DNA from: Macrosoma leucophasiata
Lineage: Eukaryota > Arthropoda > Insecta > Lepidoptera > Hedylidae
Length of the DNA: 64,000 nt
Direction: 5' to 3'
Assembly (NCBI GenBank): GCA_036365455.1
Contig: JAWQUS010000001.1
Location: forward strand, 22,919,001-22,983,000
Position numbers and translations under genes: made by a program. The notes beneath the pieces are model-generated. The model was given only the letters and a program-made list of their open reading frames with translations. It ran no database searches and was not told where the DNA came from. Below are positions 21,641 to 32,872 of this stretch, piece after piece; the stretch's first letter is position 1; each line of letters starts with the position of its first letter.

Positions 21641-21889
21641 TTGTAGATAATAATATGTTTATCATCGCCTGTTAAGATGCTCTCTCACATGGAGCATTCG
21701 CCTGTAATGTAACGTTTCAGATTCGATTTATAACCTTATAGTATTGCCAACCTGACTGACGAGCATTCGTGTGTAATGTAATATTAGATCCACCACATCA
21801 CATATTGGATTCGGAAAACCATGTCGTCCTATTAGTTTGAGAACGAAATCCATTCAACTTGGTCCCAGCCCAGTCATATTTTTATGTCC

Positions 21890-22430
21890 TCCGCAGTAAC
21901 AGGCTGACATATAACGAGTCGATTGACATTGTTCGCACACATTACTAAACAAATAATCTGCAGCGAAAAAGTTTTTAAAAATCATATTAAGATTAGAATC
22001 ACAGCACCATGTACTTCAGCTATTATATTTATATAAGGACGTTAGCACAATCAATATCCCAAGCGAGAAATATAATCTAATCAACCATGGTCTTCTTACA
22101 CCCATAAAGTGACTCATGTGACCTTCCGGGTAACCTCTATTATACGTGACGAAAATATAAACGTCAGCCCTAAGCGCCTTTTCGTATTCACATACAGATC
22201 AATAATCACACGAATTCCAGTACATATGGCAGAGCGAAGCCCCTTAACTGCGGTACTTGTGGCACAATAAGCTTTTGTCATAGAAATTCTTAACATTTTC
22301 CACGTATCTTGTTGTTTATTTGCGAAGATAACGTCGCGCCTGTTTTCTTGAATAGAAAACAATAAATAAACTAACAATGAGAATGTTGGAACCTTTAGTT
22401 CTCGAAGAAGTGATAAGTATTTCATAAGTT
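21890..22430. repeat. Local duplication set 4, copy 2
   Basis: Second copy. It has small insertions relative to copy 1 (for example ATATGGCA before GAGCGAAGCC) and is non-coding. Confidence 0.85.
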
Positions 22431-22999
22431 TGTTTTTATTTGTAGTTAAATATTTATGATTTTCTGTTTAGGTTCAGAATATAATCGCGCCTTGTTACTT
22501 TTAAGATCGAGAGTTGAAAACTATAGACGTAACAGAAATTACAATTCGCGTAGACAAATTTTATTGACAATGAAGTTTACGATACGCATTAGTTCGTCAA
22601 TTCATAAACTATATAACCAGCTCTGTATGATGAGATCTGCCAGAAGCTGAGTTCTGTCGTCGATCGATCTGCCTAATACTCGTACAACAGCATCAGCAGA
22701 GGTGCCTTGTTTACAGCCGCGCAACTGATACCTATAGAAAACTTACGTTGGTGAGCGGACACGAACTTGGCCGATAAGTAACTTCTTTAACTGAGAGAGT
22801 GGCATACTTGCTAAAAATTTATAAAACATATCGTGAAGACTCAACGTTCCTAATGTTAAAAGCCATCATTATATGCTTTACTTCCATTTCATTTCATGAA
22901 CTAATAGAAGCGATTACTGGATCGATATGTACATGACGTGTATCATTAAAAACAGAGATTCCTATAGCAAGAGAATATCTGCTAATGTTATACTATTTC

Positions 23000-23290
23000 A
23001 ACGAATGAATAGTTAAATAATCCTTTAACATCCGTGATCCCTAACACGAAGTATCAGACACCTGTCACCTGTATCACAGAACACAACTCCAAGACATGTA
23101 ACTTGTCAACAACTTTGCTAAGTACACACCCGCTAAATTATGGACGACTCGCCCCCAAGTACAGGTTTTAAATTTTCAACCCTCACGAACTCGCAGACAC
23201 GTCCCGAGGTGGATTTTATATCGCCTTTTACAAGTTGGTCAAGTACCAAGTTGTGTTGAAGGAGTTTGCTAACTCGGAAGGTAGGTATTT
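23000..23290. repeat. Local duplication set 5, copy 1
   Basis: Shares CAACTCCAAGACATGTAACTT, CTAAGTACACACCCGCTAAA and GATTTTATATCGCCTTTTA with 23830-24115. The anchor TGTCACCTGTATCA lies at 23063 and 23892. Confidence 0.87.
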
Positions 23291-23488
23291 TAAAGTATTT
23301 TGTTTCAAGTTTTATAGCGTTAGAGCCTACCGGTGACAGAATTTCAGAGGACGTGACGTTAGATGAGAACCACAGCGTTGTCAATAGTATAGGTGCCCTC
23401 CAGCGCTATCGTACACCAGTAAGAAGACAGACTGAATTAAAATTCCGACGTCTTTCCCCTAGTTTCCACCAAAAACATTAAACATTTA

Positions 23489-23633
23489 CCCCCTTATTCA
23501 TAATCGTATATTAGATACGTTTTAGCTATAGAATGCTTTGTCTTTGTCAGTTGCATTGTCAAATGTGCAGGATAGAAAAAGATAAAGGAGAGATTAGCAA
23601 CACTTTAGTTAAATACGTTTATGAATAAGGGGG
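23489..23633. mobile_element. CCTTATTCATAA MITE, copy 2
   Basis: 145 bases with ends CCCCCTTATTCATAA / TTTATGAATAAGGGGG, flanked by TA. It sits in the spacer between the two duplicates of set 5. Confidence 0.9.
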
Positions 23634-23829
23634 ATAATGTTTGACTCGTCGTATAAAACTAGTATTACGATATAATCTGTTGATATTTGCGTTCGCACAA
23701 ACGAAAACAAATTAAACATCTTCAGATTTGTTGGAACTTATTTTTATATTGACACCAAACATTGTAAAGGTATAATCATGATTGTCTAAAGATTTGTTAT
23801 AATATTATATTGTATTATACTATTTGAAA

Positions 23830-24115
23830 CTGAATGAATAGTTAATTATCTTTTTGCATTTCGTAATACCTAATACGAAGCATCAGACAACTGTCACCTG
23901 TATCAAAGAACAGAACTCCAAGACACGTAACTTGTCAACGACTTTGCTAAGTACACACCCGCTAAATTATGCACGATTCGCCCCCGGGCACAGGTTTTAA
24001 ACTTGCAACCCTCACAGACTCGCCAGACAAGTCCCGAGGTAGATTTTATATCGCCTTTTAAAAGTTGGTCAAGCACAGTTGTGTTGCGGAGTTTGCTAAC
24101 TTAGAAGGTAGGTAC
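23830..24115. repeat. Local duplication set 5, copy 2
   Basis: Second copy, about 88% alike by eye over ~280 bases, ending TTTGCTAACTTAGAAGGTAGG like copy 1. Confidence 0.87.
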
Positions 24116-24290
24116 AGTACCTACGTGCATAGGTATAAAACTTAAACTGTGTGAAATTGGCTACATAAACTTTGTGCCAGTCTCTTAGTTCGCGACGACA
24201 ACACAGACAAGAAAGAAACCTAATTTCAATATTGGCCATGATGAAAGCGAACTACTGCCACATTTCTATTCTCACGTATCCCTTCTATAC

Positions 24291-24610
24291 CATAAAATCG
24301 CCTTCTTCGCAACGACTTGTATCTATCTTCACGCATGCATTTGTCCACCAACGTGGACATGGCCCATCGAAAAGAGAAAACTCAAGTGGCAGTGGGCAGG
24401 GCACATACTTCGAAGAACCGTTGGAGCAGAAGAGTCCTCGAATAGCAACCGCGCACCGGCAAACGAAACGCAGGCCCTCTACGAGGTAGACGGACGAACT
24501 GGTGAAGGAGTTCTTTCGGCTGAAATTATATTGGTGATGACACTGAAGTTTATCATCAGTAAGGATGCCGACATTCCAACAGTTTTCGCTAGTGTCTATA
24601 GGTCGCAGTA
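24291..24610 (+). mobile_element. RTE-type LINE fragment, left inverted copy
   Basis: Broken frames resemble the C-terminal part of RTE reverse transcriptases (an A-H-R..K-L-K-W-Q-W-A-G-H-I segment). It runs from CATAAAATCGCCTTCTTCGC to TTTCGCTAGTGTCTATAGG. Compared with the inverted copy at 30110-30496 it lacks about 90 bases before CTTTCGGCTGAAATT. Confidence 0.7.
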
Positions 24611-24931
24611 TTCATCACCAATATAACTGCATGCTTGTTTCGGAACATAAAAAAGCATCACGTTGCACTATTTATAGGACAAAGCAATCGATTGTAATTT
24701 CAAGTTAAAGGCCTTGTGATGTACCATTAAATTGTCTTCTGTCGTCCCACGCTATTCCCCTACGGGATATAGAGAAACAGAATTGAAAGCGATAATTACA
24801 GGTTAAGAAACGTTCGATTTTCGAACGGAGTTTCGTTCCATGAATATAAATATATATACATTCGTCGTTCACCGCTCTCACGAGTAACTTGTGCACGAAA
24901 CTAATCTCAAAAGCTTTTAAGTACCCTCAAA

Positions 24932-25921
24932 ATGGCGCCATCCAAATGTGATCAGTGTAGTAAATCTATTACAAAGAAGAGCCCTGGATTAGACTGCAGC
25001 AAATGTGGCCTCGTGGTTCATGCTAATACGGAATGCGCAGGCTTAACCAACAAGCAGCTTGCTGCCATCAAAGCCTCCGGGAAGCTAGAATGGATGTGTG
25101 ACGAATGTTACAGTAGGTCACCTCGACGGTCATCAATAATCATTCCTGACGAGGATGAGCAAGAAGAGGATGATTATGAAGAAAACACGCGGCCACCAAC
25201 TAAAAACTTGACAATCGATGTGCGTAAAATGACACAAAACATTACCAGGGATATTGAAAAAGCGGTAAAAAAGCAACTCAGTGAAATTGAGAGAGCTATC
25301 GAATATTGCAATAATAAAGTTGAAGAATATGGTGAAGAAATGACAGCGTTCAGGACCAAAATAAGAGTACTTGAAAAAAAGAATGAAAATTTAGAAAATA
25401 ATAACAAACATTTAGAGCTAAAAATCATGGCGATGGAGCAAAAACTAAACGAAGATAAGCAAAAAGGCCTCACGCAACACATTGAAATCGCTGGAATCCC
25501 CTATATGGAGAAAGAAGACCCAGACATGATAGTGAAATTGGTAGCAACTAAACTTAATCAAAACGCAAATGAAGTGAAACATTTCAAACGAGAAAAAGGT
25601 AAGATTGATGGACCTATTTCAATAGAACTCAAGGCAAATAGCGATCCTGTGTCATGGGTAAGAGCTTCAAAAACCATTAAGCTTAAACTATCTGATCTGA
25701 TGCCTAAGTGTGATAGTGAAATTGCTCGAAAAAATATAATTGTACGTCATACTCTAACCACATATAATAAAAGTCTGTTGTATAAAACAAAGCAGCAGTT
25801 AAAGGATAAATATAAATACATCTGGACAAGTGCAGAGGGAAAAATATTAGTACGTAAAGATGACAACAGCAAAATTAGTGTAATTCGTTTCGAAGAGGAC
25901 ATTAAGCATCTGTTTTCATAA
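24932..25921 (+). CDS. LINE ORF1: PHD-finger, coiled-coil protein
   Basis: 329 residues, first ATG in context CAAAATGG. Residues 6-59 form a C4HC3 zinc finger of PHD type: C6-C9, C22-C25, H30, C35, C56-C59. An acidic stretch follows (about 70-85), then a charged coiled coil (about 95-180). A C-terminal half starts at IEIAGIP and ends YKYIWTSAEGKILVRKDD; this layout is typical of ORF1-type nucleic-acid-binding proteins that assemble with LINE RNA, and in insects resembles proteins with an FP-like C-terminal domain. It probably binds element RNA as a multimer and may contact chromatin through the finger. ORF2 starts 54 bases downstream in a different frame, so ORF2 needs re-initiation or a similar mechanism. 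Confidence 0.85.
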   Translation: MAPSKCDQCSKSITKKSPGLDCSKCGLVVHANTECAGLTNKQLAAIKASGKLEWMCDECYSRSPRRSSIIIPDEDEQEEDDYEENTRPPTKNLTIDVRKMTQNITRDIEKAVKKQLSEIERAIEYCNNKVEEYGEEMTAFRTKIRVLEKKNENLENNNKHLELKIMAMEQKLNEDKQKGLTQHIEIAGIPYMEKEDPDMIVKLVATKLNQNANEVKHFKREKGKIDGPISIELKANSDPVSWVRASKTIKLKLSDLMPKCDSEIARKNIIVRHTLTTYNKSLLYKTKQQLKDKYKYIWTSAEGKILVRKDDNSKISVIRFEEDIKHLFS

Positions 25922-25975
25922 GGCACCCACTTATTTCCTAGACTGACTGCATCGAACGATTTATGTAATTTAAAA

Positions 25976-28936
25976 ATGGCGAACTTAAGTGATAACTTTG
26001 AAATTTTTGATTGTCCTAACTTAGAAACCTATTTTTCGTTAATACCTGGCAAGCATACTTTTTCTGTAATTCATATTAACATAAGGTCATTGATAAAAAA
26101 CTACTCTCAGCTTGTTTATCATGTTGATAGTCTTCAAAATCAACTAGATGTCATTGTCATAACAGAAGTTAACATCTCAGAAAATCTATGTGAAATGTTC
26201 TCATTAAAAGGCTACACAATGCACACAAAAGTAAGAAAAAATCGTAAAGGTGGAGGTATTATTATATATGTAAGACAAAATCACTCGTTCACTTTATTTA
26301 CACATCACACTTTACATAGCGAATGCTTAATAGGCAAAATCACCACCTCTCAGAAATTTTCTACAATAATATGTGCACTGTATAGGCCCCCCAATAATAG
26401 TAAGCATTTATTCCTAAAGAATGAACTCCCACAAATACTTAACAAACACTGTTTTGACGTTAACTTCATCCTGTTAGGAGACTTAAATATAGACCTAAAA
26501 AATAAAGATATCATAACTGAGCGTTACATTAATCTTCTGGCTGAGAAAGGTCTCCAGTGCACTATTACGGATTACACCAGAGTCGAAACGATTAAAGGTA
26601 AATTGAGCAAGAGCTGTATTGACCATATTTTTGTCCGTAAATGCACGGAAGAACTTCACTCAGCAGCGCTCGGCACAGTACTGGCGGATCATCGTATGAC
26701 TGTGGTTACGTTGTCCGGCATGCGTCCTATACAGCATGCACCAAAAATAATTTCTTACATTGACCGTAATGTTTTGCATAGTAAATTAGACAAGATAGAT
26801 TGGGAAATAACAGAGTTCATGGATTGTCCAAATCAAATCTATAATTATATCTCAGATAATTTTCAAGAAGCTTATAAGTCTTCAACATTCACAAAAAAGA
26901 TTTCGATAGTTTCTAAGCGCAATAAAGAAAACTGGATAAATAATAAAATTAAAAAGAAATGCATAAAAACGGATGAATATTTTATTAAATGCTTAAAAGA
27001 CCCTACTAATAGATTACTGCGCCTTGAATACAATACACTAAGGAATAAGTCTCACAAATTAATAGAAAAAACGCGTAATAAGTTCATATCAAACACAATT
27101 TTGTTAAATAAAAATGACCCCAAAAAATCATGGCAGATACTCCATAATCTAATGGGGAAAATCAATAAATCTATAGAAGATATTATATATAAAGCGTTTA
27201 GTAAATATACAAATGATGAATGTTTAATAGCTAAAAATTTTGCTGTGGAATTCCAGAAAACGGTAACTGATATTGTACCTAAATGTAAAATTCCTCTTTT
27301 AAATAAAACAGACTACTTAAGGACACAAAATAAATCAATATTCTTTAAAAAAGCAAAGAATGAAGATATATCAAGAATAATAAAGTCATTACATCCTAGA
27401 AAAGCTCCGGGTGTAGACAATATTCGAGCGTTAGATATTAAGATGATAGGAAACAATATAGTCAGTGCGATACGAAACCTAATCAACGTCAGTATAATAA
27501 AAGGTTTATATCCTCCAAAACTCAAAAGTGGCCTGGTAAGACCAGTGTTTAAAAAAGGGAGTAAAGATCAATACACTAACTATCGACCTATAACTTTACT
27601 CCCCGTTATTAACAAAATTGTAGAAAAATATGTTGCTAACCAAATTTATAACTTTTATGAAACCAATGAAATCTTGACTAGCACACAGTATGGCTTTCGT
27701 GCTAAAAAAAGTACTTCTCTTCTTCTAACAGAATTTACGGATACTATTAATGAACACGTTGGTAATAAAAATCATGTACTTCTTCTTTTTATCGATTATA
27801 GCAAGGCATTTGATACTCTCAGGCATGATGAGTTAATTGAAAAGTTAGCCGCTACAGGTATACGCGGACCTTTACTAAAGTGGTCCAAAAACTATCTTAC
27901 TGATAGATGTTACAAAGTTAAAATAGGTGAATCCACTAGTGACTTAGTTGATGTTACAGTTGGCACAGCTCAAGGATCTGTACTTGGTCCTCTGCATTAT
28001 TTGACCTACGTAAACGATGCTAAGCAGGTTATTAAGTATTGCCAAATCTATCAATTTGCAGACGATACATGCCTTATTAGTGCTGATAAAGACATAAAAG
28101 TAGCGCTAGAAAAATTACAACATGACTTTACAGCATTGAGCATGTGGTCACATGATGCGGGACTAGTATTAAACGCCGAAAAGACTCAACTCATGCATGT
28201 GAGATCTGCCCACAACACCCGAGGAGCTCAAAATATAAAATTAGTCTCTCACAATCACGACTGCTTGCATAAATATAGTGGCAAAAAATGCAATGGCGAT
28301 TGCTGCCATATTAAGCAAGTGAAAAACGCTAAATATTTGGGGATGCTAGTGGACGACCGATTTAACTGGGCACCGCATGTAGATATGATATGTAATAAAT
28401 TGCGAGCCTTACTGACGAAAATGTATATCATTAGACACAAAGTTCCTATAAAGATCCTCCGTAATCTTTATATTGCTCTGGCGGAATCTGTTATTTCGTA
28501 CGGTATTTCTAGCTACGGCCGCACATATAAGTCATACCTAGACAAAAACTATAACCTTCAAATCAGATTGCTCAAGTTAATAGTACCTGATAAAATAAAA
28601 AACTTACATAAAGGTAATTATCGTGCTTTATTTGGTTACTGTCAGATTATACCGGTGCATGAGAAGGTTGAATATACTTTGTTCACTGAACAGTACCTGC
28701 GAACGCAACGTTTTTTGAATCCTATCAATCATAACATCTATACAAGGCAAGTCAGCAGGAAAGATATGATAACAATCGCTAAACGTACAAATTTCTATGG
28801 TAGACGAACATCTGAATATATTTTACCAAGATTATATAACAAAATACCTGTTGATTTGAGAGACACACTGAATCATACGAATGTAAAATGTAAGTTAAAA
28901 CGACATTATATACAAATCATTAAAAATGAACTTTAG
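25976..28936 (+). CDS. LINE ORF2: APE endonuclease-reverse transcriptase
   Basis: 986 residues without a break, ATG in context AAAATGG. N-terminal APE-like endonuclease, about residues 25-255: HINIRS, a catalytic E in VITEVNI, GGGIIIYVR, LLGDLNIDL, SCIDHIF and the C-terminal LADHR. Reverse transcriptase follows, about 470-800: APGVDNI, RPITLLPV, FIDYSKAFDTL (motif A), GTAQGSVLGPL, and QFADDTCLI (the catalytic D-D). A Cys/His-rich segment (HDCLHKY...KCNGDCCHIK) lies just after the palm, and the C-terminal part is alpha-helical. It would nick DNA and copy element RNA by target-primed reverse transcription. All key residues are present, so activity is possible. A GPLHYLTYV segment replaces the usual hydrophobic GPLLFLIY-like run. 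Confidence 0.9.
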   Translation: MANLSDNFEIFDCPNLETYFSLIPGKHTFSVIHINIRSLIKNYSQLVYHVDSLQNQLDVIVITEVNISENLCEMFSLKGYTMHTKVRKNRKGGGIIIYVRQNHSFTLFTHHTLHSECLIGKITTSQKFSTIICALYRPPNNSKHLFLKNELPQILNKHCFDVNFILLGDLNIDLKNKDIITERYINLLAEKGLQCTITDYTRVETIKGKLSKSCIDHIFVRKCTEELHSAALGTVLADHRMTVVTLSGMRPIQHAPKIISYIDRNVLHSKLDKIDWEITEFMDCPNQIYNYISDNFQEAYKSSTFTKKISIVSKRNKENWINNKIKKKCIKTDEYFIKCLKDPTNRLLRLEYNTLRNKSHKLIEKTRNKFISNTILLNKNDPKKSWQILHNLMGKINKSIEDIIYKAFSKYTNDECLIAKNFAVEFQKTVTDIVPKCKIPLLNKTDYLRTQNKSIFFKKAKNEDISRIIKSLHPRKAPGVDNIRALDIKMIGNNIVSAIRNLINVSIIKGLYPPKLKSGLVRPVFKKGSKDQYTNYRPITLLPVINKIVEKYVANQIYNFYETNEILTSTQYGFRAKKSTSLLLTEFTDTINEHVGNKNHVLLLFIDYSKAFDTLRHDELIEKLAATGIRGPLLKWSKNYLTDRCYKVKIGESTSDLVDVTVGTAQGSVLGPLHYLTYVNDAKQVIKYCQIYQFADDTCLISADKDIKVALEKLQHDFTALSMWSHDAGLVLNAEKTQLMHVRSAHNTRGAQNIKLVSHNHDCLHKYSGKKCNGDCCHIKQVKNAKYLGMLVDDRFNWAPHVDMICNKLRALLTKMYIIRHKVPIKILRNLYIALAESVISYGISSYGRTYKSYLDKNYNLQIRLLKLIVPDKIKNLHKGNYRALFGYCQIIPVHEKVEYTLFTEQYLRTQRFLNPINHNIYTRQVSRKDMITIAKRTNFYGRRTSEYILPRLYNKIPVDLRDTLNHTNVKCKLKRHYIQIIKNEL

Positions 28937-29879
28937 GTAAAACAACTTTTATTGTAATACATAATCAATATAATTTATAATTATTATATATTATCATTTA
29001 TATTTTATTAGACACAAATAGTACAACCTAAGTAGTCATTAACTTCCAAACTCATCTTAATCTATATTTAATATAGTTAATAGAAATCAAACACTGGAGC
29101 AACCTGTATAAGGTTGCAATAATAACTGGTTTCTATTCATTGAATGCGAAGCGATGCGCGATGCACTCGTTGCGCATGCACATAGACATTAGGTATTTAT
29201 GATGTTGTTTAAATCATGTTTATTGACTGATAGGTACCTACACCTTTTCCCGTACCGCACTTCATAGTGTATGTGTAGCCTTTTCTTAGTGTTAAGTATA
29301 TATTTATAACGTTCTGTAGATAACTAATTAGCTTATCCTTGTTAAATTTTATATCGCTCTTGAGAATATTGTAATATACCTAATTAGCTTTAAAGATATG
29401 TTTCAATAGTATTTAAATAGTATTAGAGCTTCGAATGTAAAGGTGCCAGGACAAACCCATTACCTAAGGGTTTTGTGGCATTTTTGTAGCTACATTTAAA
29501 TTGTTTTTGTAACTTTTCTTAATAAATAAATAAATAAATAAATAAAATCCGTAGCAACGCAAACCTAATCACAATAAGCTACAAACGTTCTCCACTACAA
29601 AATGCCTTAATTAATTAGGAATTGTAACGTGAATGTTAATTGTTGGATATAATAAACAGGGTACTTAAATTTCGCATATAAGTCCGTGATGGGAAAAGAT
29701 CTAAGCATGTATTTTTTTAAAGAAACTTCTATGTCCCTTCAAAACAGAACCTAAGTTTGTTTATAAATGTGTAAATTGCATTGAAAGAGTTTGATTTATT
29801 TTCTTATTGCCTGTTTGTTAGTCCGAGAAAAAATATTATTTACATTCTAAAAGTCCCCCATTTTATACCACAGCTGGGC

Positions 29880-30090
29880 AAAGCTGGAAAATGTTAGAGG
29901 AGCCAAAAAATGCCGCTGTTATCTGTCTCTACGTCATTTCTCGGGATTACAATTATTATTGTATCTGCATTAAATTTTATTCAAATCGGTTCATCCTTCT
30001 TGATTTGAAAACATAACATAGATAATGTTATGTTTTCAAGTCAAGAAGGAAATTCATATTCGTACAAACAAACATATACACTTTCGCAAA
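29880..30090 (-). repeat. Repeat remnant with long hairpin
   Basis: Words such as CAAATCGGTTCATCC and TACAAACAAACATATACACTTTCGC are common in lepidopteran repeats (Helitron or LINE tails). The hairpin at 29995-30049 is inside. Confidence 0.4.
29995..30049. repeat. Hairpin, 25-bp arms
   Basis: CCTTCTTGATTTGAAAACAT... faces its complement with a single mismatch across AGATA. Confidence 0.92.
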
Positions 30091-30109
30091 TTATTTTTAC
30101 TGCGAACTA

Positions 30110-30496
30110 TAGACACCAGCGAAAACTGTTCGAATGTCAGCATCCTGAGATAAACTTCAGTGCCATCACCAATATAATTTCAGCCGAAAGAAGTTAACTC
30201 CTGGATAAAAGCGTGCCACAAAGATTTCCACAACGTACTGTCCTGGGTCGCCCACTACCAGTGATATCACACAACCTTCACCAGATCGTCCGTCTACCTC
30301 GTAGAGGGCTTGCCTACGTTATGTCTGCCGGTGCGCGGTTGCTATTCGAGAACTCTTCTACGCCAACGGTTCTTCGAAGTATGTGCCCTGCCCACTACCA
30401 CTTGAGTTTCCCTATTCGATGGGCTATGTCCAAGTTGATGGACAAATGCATGCGTGAACTTAGATACAAGTCGTTGCGAAGAAGGCGATTTTATGT
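30110..30496 (-). mobile_element. RTE-type LINE fragment, right inverted copy
   Basis: Reverse complement of the 24291-24610 sequence with the same outer end (CATAAAATCGCC) and the same inner end (GTGTCTATAG.TCGCAGTA). It keeps the ~90 bases that the left copy lacks. The two copies flank the intact LINE. Confidence 0.75.
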
Positions 30497-30787
30497 ACTC
30501 ATTTTCACGTTTTATGTGTTTTTATTTCAATCAAATTAAACAATTCGTAGCCAAACCAAATCTTATTTACTCCCAAAATATCGACTAATTAATTCACTGG
30601 AGAACATCGTAAGACGATTAATTTATCGGCAGATCCGAGCGATTTGACATCAAAACGTGATTCTGTGGCTGGAATCAATCAGGCGGGCAATCGGAATCAT
30701 TCATTCGAGTTGTCTCGTTAAATCTTTTGCGCGTCTTAAGCGAGTTCATCATCTAAGATAGCTTTTTATGTAATGTTTGATTTAATT

Positions 30788-31110
30788 GCTTCGGTAGCCT
30801 AGTGGTAGCAGGCCACTACTACTATGCTGAGTTAGATTCCCGGGTAGGGCGTTATCAGAGATGATGGTGTAAGTCCTTTAGCTCTGGTTCTATTGGGATT
30901 TTTCCATTTTCTAGCAATTTCCCACTACCTCGAAGTTTGTTAATGTGCCCGGAGATGTCAACAGGCTCGCCACCTGTTACATGGGCTAAAAACATAACCG
31001 AACATAAACGAATCGTGAGTGTTTGCATGTATACTTGAATGCATGCATTTACCTCTGCCTACCCCTTCGGGGATTACAGGCGTGAAGTAACGTTTTCTTT
31101 TTTTAAGTTA
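30788..31110 (+). mobile_element. CAGTAGC SINE, full-length
   Basis: Head CGGTAGCCTAGTGGTAGCAG, body CTCTGGTTCTATTGGGATTT, 3' end CCCCTTCGGGGATTACAGGC, then a T-rich stretch. Its box B is damaged (GTTAGATTCCCGG). Confidence 0.8.
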
Positions 31111-31149
31111 CATTTTATTTACAGTATCCAACAAGAAATATTACACCTG

Positions 31150-31298
31150 AGCCTACGAAAGAGACAATCGACTAGTTTCGACTTCGTAGAGCGTTATCAG
31201 AGATATAGAGCAAGTTGCACTGCCCTGAATTGCATGCCTTTGCCCCCCACAACGCCCTAAGCCGAGGATCGGACCTCCAGGGATCTCCCTTAGGCAGT
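31150..31298. repeat. MITE end and short repeat, fragments
   Basis: 31150-31210 matches one end of the MITE at 17696-17890 (CGACTTCGTAGAGCGTTATC). 31252-31298 matches 6222-6270 (CGCCCTAAGCCGAG). Confidence 0.45.
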
Positions 31299-31340
31299 TG
31301 TGTAAATTTATTTAGGCTGCCCTTTGCCTTCGCTAATTGC

Positions 31341-32439
31341 CCGGTTCAGTAGACTTGTGTCGCCTAGAGAGAAAAAAATATTACCGATAATCCGAAATAA
31401 TTTCATATCCGAAATTAAAACCGATATAATATTATTCATCCAAATCTAGATCCAAAATGTCACACCCACAACATCACTACTTCAAATTTAGCAGCCCATC
31501 TACTGAGTCATCCATAAAAAAGATTGACAATTTCCCTTCATATACCATTTTACTGGTGCTTTTACGTACCCATTCAAAAGTAATCTACTTAAATGTATTC
31601 CGAACAATTTGTTTCGAGTTTCGAAACACATTTGTACGCAAAGGCTGCGACGTCTCCTATTTGAAAGTTAGACGTCTCTTATAAAGGCACCTTGGAAAGA
31701 GAATTTTAACCGCGAAGTCAATCAGTGGAGTGCCCTCAAGAACGATTCACTCTTAGATATTTTTTCCATTTATCAAAAAGCTTTTCACCGCGTCTTTAAA
31801 GAGACTAGCTACTTACTTTTTTGCACTAATTATAACTAGCACGATAAACATTGCCACTTCTCAGCAAAGTTGATTTTTGTTTTTAAAAATGGAGATTCAC
31901 ACAACTACGTTGCTTATTGTAGAGGGCTATGTGTGTAACCTGCAATGGCTGCAATATGCCTGTTGTTCGCGTACAATTAGGGCCAAGTTACAGGATAACC
32001 AGATTTAGCAGAATTGGATTCAGTATTTAGGGCTTGTAGCAGAATTGATAATAATTTTAAGCACAATTTTAAAGGTTCCGCAGAAAATTTACATTGACAA
32101 AAACAATTAGTTTACGAATTGTAAACATCACTTACTGTATTTTTTTTTTCGCTTATCCAAATAAAAAGGAATGATTACAGTATTTGGTCGAATATAAGAG
32201 AATTTAAGAGGACACCTTAACAGTTGTTCAATTAAAATCTGGTCAAGGAAGATGATCCCAGGGTGTCATAGCATATGAACGTCTCACACGTAGAAGATAT
32301 TAATGTGGAGAATGGGTGGTAACAGCTCGTCCAGGATAGGCCTGCATGGAGAGCTGCGGATAGACACTGATGTACGTAATTGCGGTGCCTTATAAATAAA
32401 CATTGAAATCTCACATAATACGTTCAGTGGTAGTGAGAT
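31341..32439. other. Unassigned intronic sequence
   Basis: The frame at 31457-31684 (75 codons) has no domain and AT-driven composition. No TIR or tail is visible. Confidence 0.4.
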
Positions 32440-32700
32440 TACAGGTGGTAGCGCTCAAGTATCCAGGTCAAGGGGGCCGACCGCCTAACTCATTAATGCT
32501 TTCGTAATCCTTTCGGTTATGACGTCATCTTGTCGGTGGCGGTAGGCCCCATGGAAATTCGAAGGCGTACCATCATAGCCATCCCCTAATTTACCAACCG
32601 CTAACTGAGCGAGTAGCTTTATCGTGTTCCAGTTAGGCCTGTAATTTCTGTCAAAAGAATAGGCAGCAGATATCTTAGTCAGAACCCAGAAGTGGCAGGT
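32440..32700 (+). mobile_element. Old ACTGG-family copy
   Basis: ACAGGTGGTAGCGCTC, TATCGTGTTCCAGTTAGGCCTGTAATTTC follow the family order, but eroded. Confidence 0.5.
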
Positions 32701-32731
32701 CATCTGCAATAATACTGTTATGAAACACTAA

Positions 32732-32871
32732 CCCCTTTATTCATAAACGTATTTTAGCTAAATTGTTGCCAATCTCTCCTTCGTCTTTATCTATCCTACA
32801 CATTTAACAAAACAACTGACAAAGCATATTATAGCTAAAACGCATCTAATGTAAGTTTATGAATAAGGGGG
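32732..32871. mobile_element. CCTTATTCATAA MITE, copy 3
   Basis: Ends CCCCTTTATTCATAAACGTA / AAGTTTATGAATAAGGGGG. The next MITE starts at its right TA. Confidence 0.9.
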
Positions 32872-32872
32872 T

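Larger units (their letters stand above)
24850..29547 (+). mobile_element. Apparently intact two-ORF non-LTR retrotransposon
   Basis: Layout: short 5' UTR (left end uncertain), ORF1 24932-25921, 54-base gap, ORF2 25976-28936, ~580-base 3' UTR, and an (AAAT)n tail at 29519-29547. Neither ORF has a frameshift or stop. The PHD-type ORF1 plus APE endonuclease and reverse transcriptase place it in the CR1/Jockey group; I cannot settle the clade. I found no clear target-site duplication. Confidence 0.85.
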
